A DNA stretch of 64,000 nt, taken from assembly GCA_016933255.1 (NCBI GenBank), contig JAFGBF010000029.1, forward strand, positions 41,294 to 105,293. Reading direction: 5' to 3'. The position numbers were made by a program, and so were the translations under genes. Source of the DNA: Candidatus Krumholzibacteriota bacterium. GTDB taxonomy: Bacteria > Krumholzibacteriota > Krumholzibacteriia > Krumholzibacteriales > Krumholzibacteriaceae. The notes beneath the pieces were generated by a model. That model was not told where the DNA came from and ran no database searches. It saw only the letters and a program-made list of their open reading frames with translations. Positions 18,232 to 28,348 of the stretch are shown one piece after another; position 1 is the stretch's first letter, and the number at the start of each line of letters is the position of its first letter.

Positions 18232-19506
18232 CTAGAATTTCGTCCCGTCTTTGATCACCGCTCCTTTGGCGACTACGATGATCCCGTTGCGTACATAAAT
18301 ATTACCTTCGGGATCATCATAGTTCCGGAGTCTTCTCCTGTTTTCCAGGACTACGTTCTTTCCTATGTGTACGTTGGTGTCGATTATCGCTTTTTTGATC
18401 ACTGCTCCCGTTCCGATCCCGAGCGGGGGGATCCCCGGTCCGCAGTCTATCGCCGAACCATAGAAATCAGCTCCCAGAATGATCGACTTTTCGATGACCG
18501 CTCCCTTTCCGATCACCGACCTGATCCCTATTATCGACCGGCTGATTCGGGCCCCTTCGATCACGCACCCTGCATTCAGAATTGATTTTTCTACATCTCC
18601 CCTGTTGACCTTCGACCCGGGAAGGAATCTCGGGTGCGTATAGAGATGAAAATCCACATCGAAGATATTGAACCCCGGTTCCTTCGCCAGAAGGTCCATG
18701 TGGGCATCATAAAACGACCTTATCGTTCCGATATCCTCCCAGTACCCTCGATAGAGAAAGGCGCTTACCTTCAGTTCTTTGAGATCCCTCGGGATTACTT
18801 CTTTCGCAAAGTCGACTACCCCTGGATCCCGGTCAAGAGCGGCTTTAAGTTTTTCGATCCTGAACAGGTATATCCCCATCGAACCAAGATAGGGGTGTTT
18901 TCGGGCTTCCTCCGCGCTCAGCCCAAGCGCCCTGGTGTCAGTCCGGATCTCCTTCAGCGCCGGGCCTTTTGGTTTTTCTCTGAATTCGGTTATCCACCCA
19001 TCAGCATCCGCCTGCAGGATCCCGAACTCATGCGCCTTTGAAGAAGTAACCGGAGTCACCGCTATACTGATGTCCGCTTCCAGGTTTCGGTGGCGCTCGA
19101 TGAATCCCGTATAATCCATCCTGTAAAGATGATCCCCTGACAGTATCAGGACATCCCTGCATCCATGGTCTGTAAGGTGAGGCATCGCCTGCCGCACGGC
19201 GTCGGCAGTCCCCTGAAACCACGCCGACGATGCCGGCGTCTGTTCGGCGGCCAGTATCTCGACAAACCCCTTGCTGAATGTATCAAACCGATATGTCCTC
19301 GACACATGCTGATTCAGCGAGGCTGAATTGAACTGGGTCAGCACATATATTCTGTCGATTCCGGAATTAATGCAGTTGCTGACTGGAACATCTATAAGCC
19401 TGTAGTTGCCGGCCAGCGGAACCGCAGGTTTTGCCCTGTCCCTGGTCAGAGGGAATAGCCTTCTGCCCCTTCCTCCTCCCAGTACTACTGCGGTAAGATC
19501 TTCCAT
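18232..19506 (-). CDS. glgC: Glucose-1-phosphate adenylyltransferase
   Basis: Makes ADP-glucose from ATP and glucose-1-phosphate, the committed step of glycogen synthesis. The 424 residues include the nucleotidyltransferase loop [14 protein letters not shown], the substrate-binding AKPAVPLAG and [11 protein letters not shown]. The C-terminal left-handed beta-helix regulatory domain shows hexapeptide-type repeats ([19 protein letters not shown]). A GGAGG site precedes the ATG. No other glg genes are in the window. The enzyme is normally controlled allosterically by glycolytic intermediates. Confidence 0.96.
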   Translation of the reverse strand: MEDLTAVVLGGGRGRRLFPLTRDRAKPAVPLAGNYRLIDVPVSNCINSGIDRIYVLTQFNSASLNQHVSRTYRFDTFSKGFVEILAAEQTPASSAWFQGTADAVRQAMPHLTDHGCRDVLILSGDHLYRMDYTGFIERHRNLEADISIAVTPVTSSKAHEFGILQADADGWITEFREKPKGPALKEIRTDTRALGLSAEEARKHPYLGSMGIYLFRIEKLKAALDRDPGVVDFAKEVIPRDLKELKVSAFLYRGYWEDIGTIRSFYDAHMDLLAKEPGFNIFDVDFHLYTHPRFLPGSKVNRGDVEKSILNAGCVIEGARISRSIIGIRSVIGKGAVIEKSIILGADFYGSAIDCGPGIPPLGIGTGAVIKKAIIDTNVHIGKNVVLENRRRLRNYDDPEGNIYVRNGIIVVAKGAVIKDGTKF

Positions 19507-19594
19507 GACACCCTCCTGAATACAAGTGCCGGACCCCGCAGGCCCGGCACGACCAGGATCCTTAGCTTTCTCTGAAAGGAATTACTTCCAAACC

Positions 19595-21010
19595 CTACTC
19601 CTTATCGAGGGATATCTCGTTGACTTCGCCGAAATCACCGAGCGGCCGGTCGAACTGATCCTTGTCCCCGACGACGAGGACCGTCATCTTGTCGAGATGC
19701 AGATATTTTTCGGCGACTCTCCTGATATCCTCTACAGTAAGAGAAGCGTATATTTCCATATCCTTTTCCGGCGTATCGAGCGGCCTCCCCTGATACTTCA
19801 GGTTGATGAGCCTGCGGACGATCCCCGCCTTCGAATCATAATCAAAGACTTTGCTGTTAAGAAACGAATCGATCGCTTTTTTCAGTTCTTCCTCTGTCGG
19901 CCCTTCTGTCTTCATCCTTTTTATCTGGTCGATGATGACCGTCATTGCTCTGCTGTATTCACCCGCGGATGTCTGGGCTGAAGCGACAAATGTGCCGAGG
20001 GCAAACGGGTCGGCCCCGAAACTGGATCTTGCGGAATAGGCAAGGCCTCTTTTTTCCCTGACCTCTTCCGTGATCCAGGAAGTGAAAGAACCTCCTCCGA
20101 GGATAAAATTCATGATCGTTATGGCGCAGCGGTCGGGGTTGTTCGAATTGATCCCCAGGTGCCCGATCCTCATATACGCCTGATTGATATCCTTGTAGAT
20201 ATAGTTGTAGTTTTCCTTTTCATCCACATGGATTTCGGGGACGACCGGGATCTCCACCTCTTTTGGTTCCCATCCTCCGAACACGGCGCCGAGTTCCATC
20301 TCGATCTCATCCTTTGTAACGTCACCGCTTATTCCGATAAGAACATTGCTCGGATGAAAATACCTGTCATGAAATTCGACAAGGTCGCCGCGGGTCACCG
20401 AGGAAATCCCCTCCTCAGTGGACTCCCACCCGTAAGGGTGGTCCCCGTATACCAGTTTAGTGAACTCGCGCCGGACGATATCTCCGGGCTGATCGTTCTT
20501 TCTGCGGATATCCTCAAGCATATCGGCTTTTTTCTTTGCGATCTTCTCCTCCGGAAAGAGGGGATTCAGGACAAGATCCGCCGTTATCCCGACGACTTCG
20601 GCAAGATCTTTCTTCAGACAGTTTACGAAGACCATCGTATTAAGGTCGTCGCCGAAGATCTCGACTCTTGCGGGAAGAAACTCGAGCTCATCGTTTAGTT
20701 TATCCGATGACCAGTTCTGGCTTCCTCCGTTTCTCATCACCCACTGAGCGATCTCGTTGAGGCCGTACTTCTCCTTTTCGGGAAAGTATGTCTTCAGAAG
20801 GATCACGATATTCACCATCGGGATCTCATGATCCTCGATCATAAAGCCCTCGATCCCGTTATCGAGAGATATATCGAGCACCTTGGGCGTGGTCACCTCA
20901 AGCGGAGGGTATTTAAGCTTGCTCGGGTGTTTCCTTTCGGCAGAAAGATGAGACGCGGCGGAAACCGTAAAGATCACCGCGAGGAGGGATATGACTATTT
21001 TCCTTTTCAT
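19595..21010 (-). CDS. M16-family protein lacking the HxxEH motif (regulatory subunit)
   Basis: A 471-residue exported member of the pitrilysin/M16 family. A signal peptide is followed by the M16 N-terminal fold and the C-terminal fold (QTSAGEYSRAMTVIIDQIKRM). Where active members have HxxEH, this one reads LNEIAQWVMRNGG, so zinc and catalytic residues are absent. Such proteins pair with an active M16 subunit, and the active partner lies 17 bases upstream in the same operon. An AAGGAG site supports ATG 21010. It probably acts in the periplasm in peptide breakdown. Confidence 0.9.
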   Translation of the reverse strand: MKRKIVISLLAVIFTVSAASHLSAERKHPSKLKYPPLEVTTPKVLDISLDNGIEGFMIEDHEIPMVNIVILLKTYFPEKEKYGLNEIAQWVMRNGGSQNWSSDKLNDELEFLPARVEIFGDDLNTMVFVNCLKKDLAEVVGITADLVLNPLFPEEKIAKKKADMLEDIRRKNDQPGDIVRREFTKLVYGDHPYGWESTEEGISSVTRGDLVEFHDRYFHPSNVLIGISGDVTKDEIEMELGAVFGGWEPKEVEIPVVPEIHVDEKENYNYIYKDINQAYMRIGHLGINSNNPDRCAITIMNFILGGGSFTSWITEEVREKRGLAYSARSSFGADPFALGTFVASAQTSAGEYSRAMTVIIDQIKRMKTEGPTEEELKKAIDSFLNSKVFDYDSKAGIVRRLINLKYQGRPLDTPEKDMEIYASLTVEDIRRVAEKYLHLDKMTVLVVGDKDQFDRPLGDFGEVNEISLDKE

Positions 21011-21027
21011 TTCAGATCTCCTTTTCC

Positions 21028-22926
21028 CTATTCTTCCTTATCTTTGAAGAAACCCGAGGCTTCAGCCTGTTTCAGCAGTTCCTTCCCGTATTCGATCATC
21101 TCCGCTTCGGATCTCATGCTCTGCAGTTTCTGGACGATCGCCATCATCTCGTCCTGGGGAAGCGACATGATATACGCTCTTAATTTTTCTTCGTCGAGCC
21201 CCTGCTCTGCGTCAGCCTCGCCTGTATCCTCTTTTTCCACCTGGACGCGCCAGGCGACTGTCCGGTTTTTCTCGGTAAGGTATTTTTCGGCGGCTTTCAT
21301 CACATCTTCAGCGGTCACTTCTTTTATCATCTCGCTCATCTTGAACATCGCCTTGTAATCGCCCCTGTAGATCTCGCCTATAAGGACGGTAAACGCTATC
21401 CCGAGATTCGATCCGAGCTGCTGGATCTTGGTATAATCCATCTGGTTCTTGATACGCTGAAGCTCTCGTTCGGAAACAGGTTCTGACTTCAGCTTTTCTA
21501 TCTCTTCATATATCGCGGCCTCGACCTCCTCAAGGGTGTGCGGATGTCTCGGTTCGGCAGAAAAGATGAGAAGATTGTCGTATCGTTCCCCTGGGCCCGT
21601 ATAGACCTGCGGAGGCTCCGCAGTGAGCTGCTTTTCCTCGAATATCGATTTGTACAGACGCGAGGTGCGCCCGTCCGAGAGGACGCTGTTCATCACCTCG
21701 AAGACTACTGCCTCCGGATCCGGATAAAGAGGCTTGTGATATCCGATCATCAGCTTCGGATTCGCTTCGTGCTCTATGACAAGCCGTCTTTCCCCCTGCT
21801 GCTCGGGTTCGCGGGTCTCAAGGTGAGCGGGGCGCGGCTGTGCCGGAATAGAGCCGAAATATTTCTTCGCCATCTTTTTTACCATCGCCAGATCGATATC
21901 TCCGACGACTACAGCGGTTGCGTTGTTAGGAGCATAGTGGATCCTGTGGTATTCCATCAGCTCCTTGCGGTCCGTCGTCCTGAGGTCGCTCATCCACCCG
22001 AGGACAGGCCACTTGTACGGGCAGGCGGTGAAGGCGACCGAGTTGAACGCCTCGTCGAGCACATCATCGGGGTCGTTCTCGGAGAGGCGCCTTTCCTCCA
22101 TAACAACATCCCGTTCAGTCCAGAACTCTCTGAAAACCGGTTCGTCCATACGGTCAGATTCAAGGGTCATCCACAGTTCCAGCCTGTTGGAGGGAAGGTA
22201 GACGAAATATACCGTAAAGTCGTTTGATGTCCCCGCGTTGAGCATCCGCGAACCATTGTTCATATATGATTCCCAGAGTTCATTGTTGATTATATATTTT
22301 GATCTCTCTTCGTCTGTCAGCCTGACGATCTCTCCCCAGGCCTCCTCATATTCGAGATAAAGTTCCAGATAGTCGGTCCCGTCCTGCTCAAGAAGATATT
22401 TCCTCGAGCTGAGTTCCTCCGGCATCTCTTCAAGAGCGCGGATCTTTTCTATCAGGAGCCTTGTCTGTTTGTCTTTGTCTGTACCTACTTCAGCCTGTTC
22501 TTCTTCGCTGAATCCGGCAATGACCGTCTTGCTGAAATCCTTGAAGGCTTCGAAACGCCATTCTCCCATCCGGTCGCGAAGTTCGATCGTTTTTTCACCG
22601 AGCTGGTCGGTCTTTTCTATATAAGGGATCTCTTTTTTGTAATTTGTCGTACCGATCTTTTTTGAACCTTTGAACATCATATGTTCAAGAAGATGAGAGA
22701 TCCCCGTTACATTCGGCCATTCGTTTGCCGACCCCACATTGAAGACGATAGCGCAAAAGGCGACCGGAGCCTCGTGCCGCTCTACAACGAGAAATTTCAT
22801 CCCGTTTTCAAGCTCGAATTCGTTCACCTTCTCTTCCAGCGTCTCCGCCCTCAAGACCGGCTGGATCAGAATAGATATAAACAGCATAACTGCCGTCAGG
22901 ACAAGCGTGTTTCCTTTTCTGGACAT
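21028..22926 (-). CDS. M16-family zinc metallopeptidase (active subunit)
   Basis: A 632-residue exported zinc peptidase of the insulinase/pitrilysin family. The inverted zinc motif HLLEH (residues 78-82) is intact. It is followed by an unusual charged helical insertion of about 120 residues before the conserved NAGTSNDFTVYF strand. The second M16 domain follows. The start at ATG 22926 (MSRKGN..., GGAGGAAGG upstream) gives a proper signal peptide, unlike the longer track start at 22992. It is first in a two-gene operon with the inactive M16 partner and is divergent from the M1 peptidase gene. Confidence 0.9.
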   Translation of the reverse strand: MSRKGNTLVLTAVMLFISILIQPVLRAETLEEKVNEFELENGMKFLVVERHEAPVAFCAIVFNVGSANEWPNVTGISHLLEHMMFKGSKKIGTTNYKKEIPYIEKTDQLGEKTIELRDRMGEWRFEAFKDFSKTVIAGFSEEEQAEVGTDKDKQTRLLIEKIRALEEMPEELSSRKYLLEQDGTDYLELYLEYEEAWGEIVRLTDEERSKYIINNELWESYMNNGSRMLNAGTSNDFTVYFVYLPSNRLELWMTLESDRMDEPVFREFWTERDVVMEERRLSENDPDDVLDEAFNSVAFTACPYKWPVLGWMSDLRTTDRKELMEYHRIHYAPNNATAVVVGDIDLAMVKKMAKKYFGSIPAQPRPAHLETREPEQQGERRLVIEHEANPKLMIGYHKPLYPDPEAVVFEVMNSVLSDGRTSRLYKSIFEEKQLTAEPPQVYTGPGERYDNLLIFSAEPRHPHTLEEVEAAIYEEIEKLKSEPVSERELQRIKNQMDYTKIQQLGSNLGIAFTVLIGEIYRGDYKAMFKMSEMIKEVTAEDVMKAAEKYLTEKNRTVAWRVQVEKEDTGEADAEQGLDEEKLRAYIMSLPQDEMMAIVQKLQSMRSEAEMIEYGKELLKQAEASGFFKDKEE

Positions 22927-23197
22927 CCTTCCTCCTTCCCTTGAAATCATCCTTCGCTCCATGCGTTTTATCAGATTCCGCTTCTGCGGCATCAGCCCCC
23001 CTGCTCCTCGGAATGTAGGATTTTATCAGCTGATAGCGTATTCTTACAAGTAAAATGAAATCGTGGAACCGCTGATCGTAATTCGTGTACAATCTTTATC
23101 TATCTTGCTTAGATGCCGTTACTGTGATAATTTACACGAACGAAAGAGTTCCCGCATGCTTTATCCGAGTGATTTATATGGAGGGATGACCCGCAAA

Positions 23198-26125
23198 ATG
23201 AAAAGATCAGTTATTGTCGCGTGCTGTATGATCGTTCCCATATTATTTTCTGCTCCCCCGTCGAGTGCCCAGACCGGCATGATTCCGGGAATCGATCAGC
23301 CGTACTGGCAGCAGGAGGCCGATTATCTGATAAAATGCCTTCTGGACCACGATGCGCACAGATTGACAGGAACCGAAGAGATAAGGTATACGAATAATTC
23401 CCCCGACACATTGACCGAGTTCTATATGCATCTTTACCCGAACGCTTATAAGGATAAAGACTCCGCGCTGTTGAAGAATTATTTCGCGGGGGTATGGTTT
23501 CAGGTCGTCGGCCTTCCGAAAAAGAACAGAGGCTGGATAGAAATAGACTCTTTTATCATAAATGGACGCCCCGATTCATTCACCGTCGAAGGCACCATCC
23601 TCAAAACAGCGCTCTCAAAGCCCCTGCCTCCCGGAGGCAGGTTGACGATAGAGCTGTCATTTACCGAAAAGATACGCGAACGCCTCGGGAGAGCCGGATT
23701 TAAAGGGGACCATTATGACATGGGGCAGTGGTATCCCAAGATGGTGGTATACGACAAAAAGGGTTGGCACCCCGACCAGTTCCTGATGGGAGAATTCTAT
23801 GGGGAGTTCGGGACGTATGATGTCCATATCACCCTTCCTGAAGAGTATGTCGTGGCCGCGACCGGCATCCCTGTCTCCGGAGATCCCGGCTGGGAGAAGA
23901 ACTCTCCGGACGGAAAAGGCAGCGGCGGCGGACTGAAAAACCCCGGAAAGTTGAAGACGGTGCATTTTCGCGCCGAGGATGTCCATGATTTCGCGTGGTG
24001 CGCCGATCCCTCCTTCATCGTTGAAAAAAAGAAGGCAGACGGAGTCGATGTCATGAGTTTCTACCGTCCCTGGAATACCGACTGGGCCGATTCGGCGCTT
24101 GCCAGGGGGGTCAGGGCGATAAAATGGATGGAAAGGTTCGCCGGCCCGTATGGTTATCCGCAGATGAGCATCGTCGATACTAATTCGCGCGGGGGGATGG
24201 AATACCCGATGCTTGTCATGAACGGTTCTGCCGACGAGGGTCTTATTTTTCACGAGATCGGGCATAACTGGTTCTACGGAATGCTCGCCAACAACGAGCG
24301 TGACGAAGGGTGGATCGACGAGGGAATGACCGAATACCAGCGGTTTCTATATCAGGAATCGACATACGGCCCGTACGGGATGGCGTATGAAAAGAATTTC
24401 TCCAACTTTCTGAACCCACGGAGAAAACTCTGGGAAGAGGCCGCCGGGCCTGTCATCTACTATCATCGAACAGGCTTCGCAGAGCGGGTCTCCACCCCAT
24501 ATCACGAATTTAGAAGCTGCGGCAGGGCGATGGTCTATACCAAGGGGGGCCTTTTTATCAGAGCGCTCAGATATTATGTAGGCGATGAGGCCTTCTGGAA
24601 TATCATGCGCACATACTTTGAGCGGTGGAAATTCAAACATGTCGATGAGGAGACTTTTCTGTCGGTCTGCAACGAGATATCGCAGATGGAACTCGATGAG
24701 TTTTTCAAACAGTGGCTCCACACTACAAAAAGCTGCGATTACAGCGTCGATCGCTTCGACGTAAAAAAATCCGCAGACACCTATACTGCCGATGTCAAGA
24801 TAAGCCGCAAAGGAGAGATGATGATGCCCCTGAACCTCGCGTTCAGGATGAAAAACGGCAATACAGTCTCTGAACGGGTCGATGGCCTCCCGAGATCGCT
24901 TGAAAAACAATTCATTTTCCCGGACGAACCGGTCTCCGTCTCGATCAATCCGGATAATGAGATCCTCGACATATATCACATCGACAATTTCTCTCCGCGC
25001 AGGCGGGACCTGGCCCTGGAAAACCCCTTGAACCAGTATTATCCTCCGGATGCCTATCAGTACAGGGTGGCTCCGCTCGGTTACTATAACGATATCGACG
25101 GAGGCAAGGCCGGGCTGAGGATACGGGGAAGCTATGATGACAGATATAACAAGTACACCCTCCAGGGTATGTATGGGTTCGAATCCGAGACGATCGATTT
25201 CTACGGGTCTTATGAATCACCTCTCGGATATTTCGGGCGGGAAGCTGTCCTGGGCGCCGACGCCTTCCTGCGCGAGGGGAGGCAGGGAGGATCTCTCGCG
25301 ATCTACAAGACCAGAAGAGACCACCTCACTGCTCCGCTGGCAAAGCACTACACACTTAAACTTACCTATCAGGAGATGACCGATCCCGAATACATCATTC
25401 CTGGCAGTTATGAAGAAGGAAAGAATCTCAAGGCCTCGCTTTTTATTGCAAGTTATCCGAAGACCGATATCTTTGCGGCTTCATTTCTTCTCGGGCTGGA
25501 ACGCTCCACCTGGGGAAGCGATCATAACTATGAAAAACTGACCTTCGACATGAGGGTCTGGCCCTCCAGATTCTGGCCGGTCCCGATAAGGCCGAAACTG
25601 CGGCTTTTTTACGGAAGAGCTACGATAGACCCGCCTGTCCAGGAGCTGTTTAACCTTGCCGGCGCGGGGAGTATCGATAAGGATGATTATTTCTGGCTGA
25701 GAAGCCGTGGCGCTTTCTGGAAAGACCAGTACAACAATTTTCACATCCCCGGCGACGGTAACCTTCGCGGATATTTCAACGGCGATTTCGGATTTAAATC
25801 GCTTTTTTCGTCGAATATCGAGGTCGATATGCCATTATTCCTTCCTGTCGGAAAAGAACTTCGAAAGCAGGCGGGAGCAAAGCTGTCCCTCTTCTATGAT
25901 ATCGGCAAAGTCCTCGGTTCCGACCGGTTCAGGTCGATCCCGGATCCTTTCGCCGAGAGCCTTGGGAGCGGTATCTTCGACGGTCTTCTTCAGGATTTTG
26001 GAGTCGGGGTGAAAATATGGAAACTGAGGGCAGATTTCCCGCTCTACCTGAGCCATCCCGAGCTTGCAGGCGACGAGGAGAAATGGGATTTCCGCTGGAC
26101 TATAGGTTTCAACGGCCTGTTCTAG
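23198..26125 (+). CDS. M1-family metallopeptidase fused to an outer-membrane beta-barrel
   Basis: A signal peptide is followed by an M1 aminopeptidase-like catalytic domain with HEIGH (352-356) and the third zinc ligand Glu375, giving HEXXH-18-E. From about residue 625 the protein changes to alternating strand sequence typical of an outer-membrane barrel. It carries GDGNLRGY near 856, like the (V/L)RGY motif of Omp85/TpsB proteins, and ends in Phe. The start is uncertain: ATG 23198 gives the cleanest signal peptide, while 23186 and 23156 are alternatives. I infer a surface or periplasmic peptidase tethered to its own barrel. Peptidase neighbours agree. Confidence 0.85.
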   Translation: MKRSVIVACCMIVPILFSAPPSSAQTGMIPGIDQPYWQQEADYLIKCLLDHDAHRLTGTEEIRYTNNSPDTLTEFYMHLYPNAYKDKDSALLKNYFAGVWFQVVGLPKKNRGWIEIDSFIINGRPDSFTVEGTILKTALSKPLPPGGRLTIELSFTEKIRERLGRAGFKGDHYDMGQWYPKMVVYDKKGWHPDQFLMGEFYGEFGTYDVHITLPEEYVVAATGIPVSGDPGWEKNSPDGKGSGGGLKNPGKLKTVHFRAEDVHDFAWCADPSFIVEKKKADGVDVMSFYRPWNTDWADSALARGVRAIKWMERFAGPYGYPQMSIVDTNSRGGMEYPMLVMNGSADEGLIFHEIGHNWFYGMLANNERDEGWIDEGMTEYQRFLYQESTYGPYGMAYEKNFSNFLNPRRKLWEEAAGPVIYYHRTGFAERVSTPYHEFRSCGRAMVYTKGGLFIRALRYYVGDEAFWNIMRTYFERWKFKHVDEETFLSVCNEISQMELDEFFKQWLHTTKSCDYSVDRFDVKKSADTYTADVKISRKGEMMMPLNLAFRMKNGNTVSERVDGLPRSLEKQFIFPDEPVSVSINPDNEILDIYHIDNFSPRRRDLALENPLNQYYPPDAYQYRVAPLGYYNDIDGGKAGLRIRGSYDDRYNKYTLQGMYGFESETIDFYGSYESPLGYFGREAVLGADAFLREGRQGGSLAIYKTRRDHLTAPLAKHYTLKLTYQEMTDPEYIIPGSYEEGKNLKASLFIASYPKTDIFAASFLLGLERSTWGSDHNYEKLTFDMRVWPSRFWPVPIRPKLRLFYGRATIDPPVQELFNLAGAGSIDKDDYFWLRSRGAFWKDQYNNFHIPGDGNLRGYFNGDFGFKSLFSSNIEVDMPLFLPVGKELRKQAGAKLSLFYDIGKVLGSDRFRSIPDPFAESLGSGIFDGLLQDFGVGVKIWKLRADFPLYLSHPELAGDEEKWDFRWTIGFNGLF

Positions 26126-26223
26126 GATCAAGCAAGGTAAGCCTTTTGGCGATTAGCCTTGGCATCAAAGTTCTGTTCCAGGATCAAACAGGGTATGCCT
26201 TCTGTCGATAAGCCTTGATATCA
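26117..26223 (+). repeat. Two imperfect 51-base direct repeats
   Basis: Copy 1 (26117-26167) and copy 2 (26173-26223) both run from CTGTTC(C/T)AGGATCAA to CATCA/TATCA. They share most positions, including GCCTT and TAAGCCTTG/TTAGCCTTG blocks. Copy 1 contains the stop codon of the M1-barrel gene. Short inner inverted repeats (CAAGG...CCTTG) could fold. Confidence 0.7.
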
Positions 26224-26270
26224 GGGGCTACGCCAGAAATGTTACAGAGAAGTTCTAATACGGGACTTTA

Positions 26271-27731
26271 TTACTTTAAAACGATGATTTTTTTGGTCGT
26301 ATCTTTTGTTCCCGTCTCGATCCTGCAGAAGTAGACTCCCGAAGATACGACAGATCCGTCTTCAGCGGTCCCGTCCCATTCGGCTTTCCAGGTCCCGGCT
26401 TCCCTGGTGATATCTTCTACGATCTTGACAAGAGCTCCGCCGCTGTTATAGACGGCGATCCGCACCTTCCCCGGTTCGGTAAGAGAATATGAGATAGTCG
26501 TCGTCTCGGAGAAAGGGTTCGGATAGTTCTGCCTTGCGACATCGCCGAGAGAGATATCGAAACCGCCGCTAACATCGCTTCCCCTTATGCTTCCACCGAG
26601 AAATGCGGTAATCTCTATAATCGCTCCCTCTACATAAAGCTCCGGCACCTCCCAGACATAGAGGTTCGTTCCGGTCAATCCTGAGGCGATGACCATTTCG
26701 ACCGCCGCTTCGGTACCGATAGTGCCGTATTCAAGGGCGATCCTGACCGAATCAGGCTCCACATTATCTGTCGTCCATTCGATATTCACAAGGTCGCCTA
26801 TATGGATCTCTTCGCCCCCGTTCGGATATACCAGGTCGACGAACCGGGGGTAGGTGACCTGCACGGCATACAATCCGATCGAGCTTACGCCGTACTGGGC
26901 GTAGAAAAACCCGTCATCCCCCCATCCGGTTCCCCAGCTGTTCTTGCATATCCAGGCCCCGGCCCCTCCGCACGCCGTATCGTCCCACCCTACTATAAGT
27001 ACCGCGTGATCCGGAGCATTCAGGTCATTGTAGTCATAACAGCCCCCGTCGTAAGCATCGAAGACAGGAGAATGTGTCTTGAAAGCCGAAAAGACCGGCC
27101 CCTTTAGCAGGGCCTCCTTTATGACATCGATATTATTAGCCACGGCATAGATCGAACTCATCCTGGCGACCGGATCACATGACTCCTGGCCGCAAAGATT
27201 GCCGTCTGTCGCCGTGTATCCAATGCACGACTCGAGCACACCTCCGTATGTCATGAGGATCTGGTAGGCGGCTGAAGCAGTCCCTCCGTCACAGTCGCTC
27301 CCATAGACATTGCAGTCGATCATCTGCTGTTCCGAAAGATCCAGCAAGACGCCGTCATATATCGACGCATGGGATTCAAGCTGCGCGACGCAGGCGAAGG
27401 CCCAGCACGAACCGCAGATGGACTGGTTCTTTACGGAGGTCACGCCCCCTTCGTCCCGCCAGTCAAAGACAGGATCAAAGGTTGCCATCCCCGTCGATCT
27501 GAAGACCGGCAGGGACTTCCAGAGCTCGGGAGACGGGGGGATAAATCCGCGAAGCATCGCCCTTTCCTCCGGAGAAAGCTGCATCACAGAGGTATTACCG
27601 ACAGTAAAGCTGTATCCGCCCTCTTCTACAAGGCGCCTGAGTTCTTCTATCTCTCCGCCTGGATCATCCGAATATAAAGCGGGAGGGAAAGAGAATACGA
27701 TAACAGCTGCGATCAGTATGGTCCTGTACAT
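26271..27731 (-). CDS. Secreted C1A (papain-family) cysteine protease with FlgD-Ig/sorting domain
   Basis: Extracellular cysteine protease of 486 residues. A signal peptide and short propeptide are followed by the catalytic domain, starting near residue 85. The oxyanion Gln (103) and nucleophile Cys109 lie in NQSICGSCWAF, the His in DHAVLIVGW and the Asn in CKNSWGTGWG. All catalytic residues are present. Residues 290-390 look like an Ig-type linker. The end (NYPNPFSETTTISYSL ... SGVYFCRIETG ... KKIIVLK) is the same FlgD-Ig sorting fold as in the M14 carboxypeptidase. GAGG precedes the ATG. Confidence 0.93.
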   Translation of the reverse strand: MYRTILIAAVIVFSFPPALYSDDPGGEIEELRRLVEEGGYSFTVGNTSVMQLSPEERAMLRGFIPPSPELWKSLPVFRSTGMATFDPVFDWRDEGGVTSVKNQSICGSCWAFACVAQLESHASIYDGVLLDLSEQQMIDCNVYGSDCDGGTASAAYQILMTYGGVLESCIGYTATDGNLCGQESCDPVARMSSIYAVANNIDVIKEALLKGPVFSAFKTHSPVFDAYDGGCYDYNDLNAPDHAVLIVGWDDTACGGAGAWICKNSWGTGWGDDGFFYAQYGVSSIGLYAVQVTYPRFVDLVYPNGGEEIHIGDLVNIEWTTDNVEPDSVRIALEYGTIGTEAAVEMVIASGLTGTNLYVWEVPELYVEGAIIEITAFLGGSIRGSDVSGGFDISLGDVARQNYPNPFSETTTISYSLTEPGKVRIAVYNSGGALVKIVEDITREAGTWKAEWDGTAEDGSVVSSGVYFCRIETGTKDTTKKIIVLK

Positions 27732-27877
27732 CTTTACCTCGCAAACAGGGGCTGGTTAAAAATACTGCGGATCACCTATCCAGCATATCAGGGTCAGTAT
27801 AACAAAAATACCGGCCCGAATAAAGAGGCTCGAAGCAATTTATCTCTGGGCCCGGCCTCAGTCCGGTCCGCTTCGGG

Positions 27878-28348
27878 TTAAAAGCTTCCCCCTATCGCAA
27901 CACCTGGAAGAAACAAAGAGAGTCCTTCTGCATCGCTATCAATGATGAAATTCATCGTCGGCCGTATGAAGAGGCCTCCTTCTGACTGAAACTGGTACCC
28001 TATCGAGCCGAAGTAGATAGCAGCCGACTCGGTTTCGTCCCAGTTTGACGCAGCTAATATCGATGCGCCACCTGCAAGATACAGGCTGTGGATATCACCG
28101 ACCGGATTAAGCGAAAGATATATGGGGAAGATCCCGACGAAACCGTCGCCGGTGCCGAGCCCCATCATCCCTACGCCCATTCCGACTACATTGGTGAAAT
28201 ACCTTTCGATCCCCATGCTGCCAAAAATCGCCTTGCCGCCGAGTTCTCCATATACGAGTGTAGGCCTCTGTTCGCGGATCCCTTCACCGTTTGCGGCCGA
28301 AGCCGCCAGGAAAATCACCAACAGACACATAAGCGTAGCGCGCTGCAT
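27878..28348 (-). CDS. Small outer-membrane beta-barrel-like protein
   Basis: A 156-residue exported protein with a signal peptide (MCLLVIFLAASAANG) and Gly/aromatic-rich alternating strands. It ends in AIGGSF, whose terminal Phe suits recognition by the barrel-assembly machinery. I recognise no specific family. The track start at 28585 adds an unrelated leader; ATG 28348 has GGAGGG five bases upstream. It is transcribed alone in the same direction as the C1A protease. Confidence 0.6.
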   Translation of the reverse strand: MQRATLMCLLVIFLAASAANGEGIREQRPTLVYGELGGKAIFGSMGIERYFTNVVGMGVGMMGLGTGDGFVGIFPIYLSLNPVGDIHSLYLAGGASILAASNWDETESAAIYFGSIGYQFQSEGGLFIRPTMNFIIDSDAEGLSLFLPGVAIGGSF

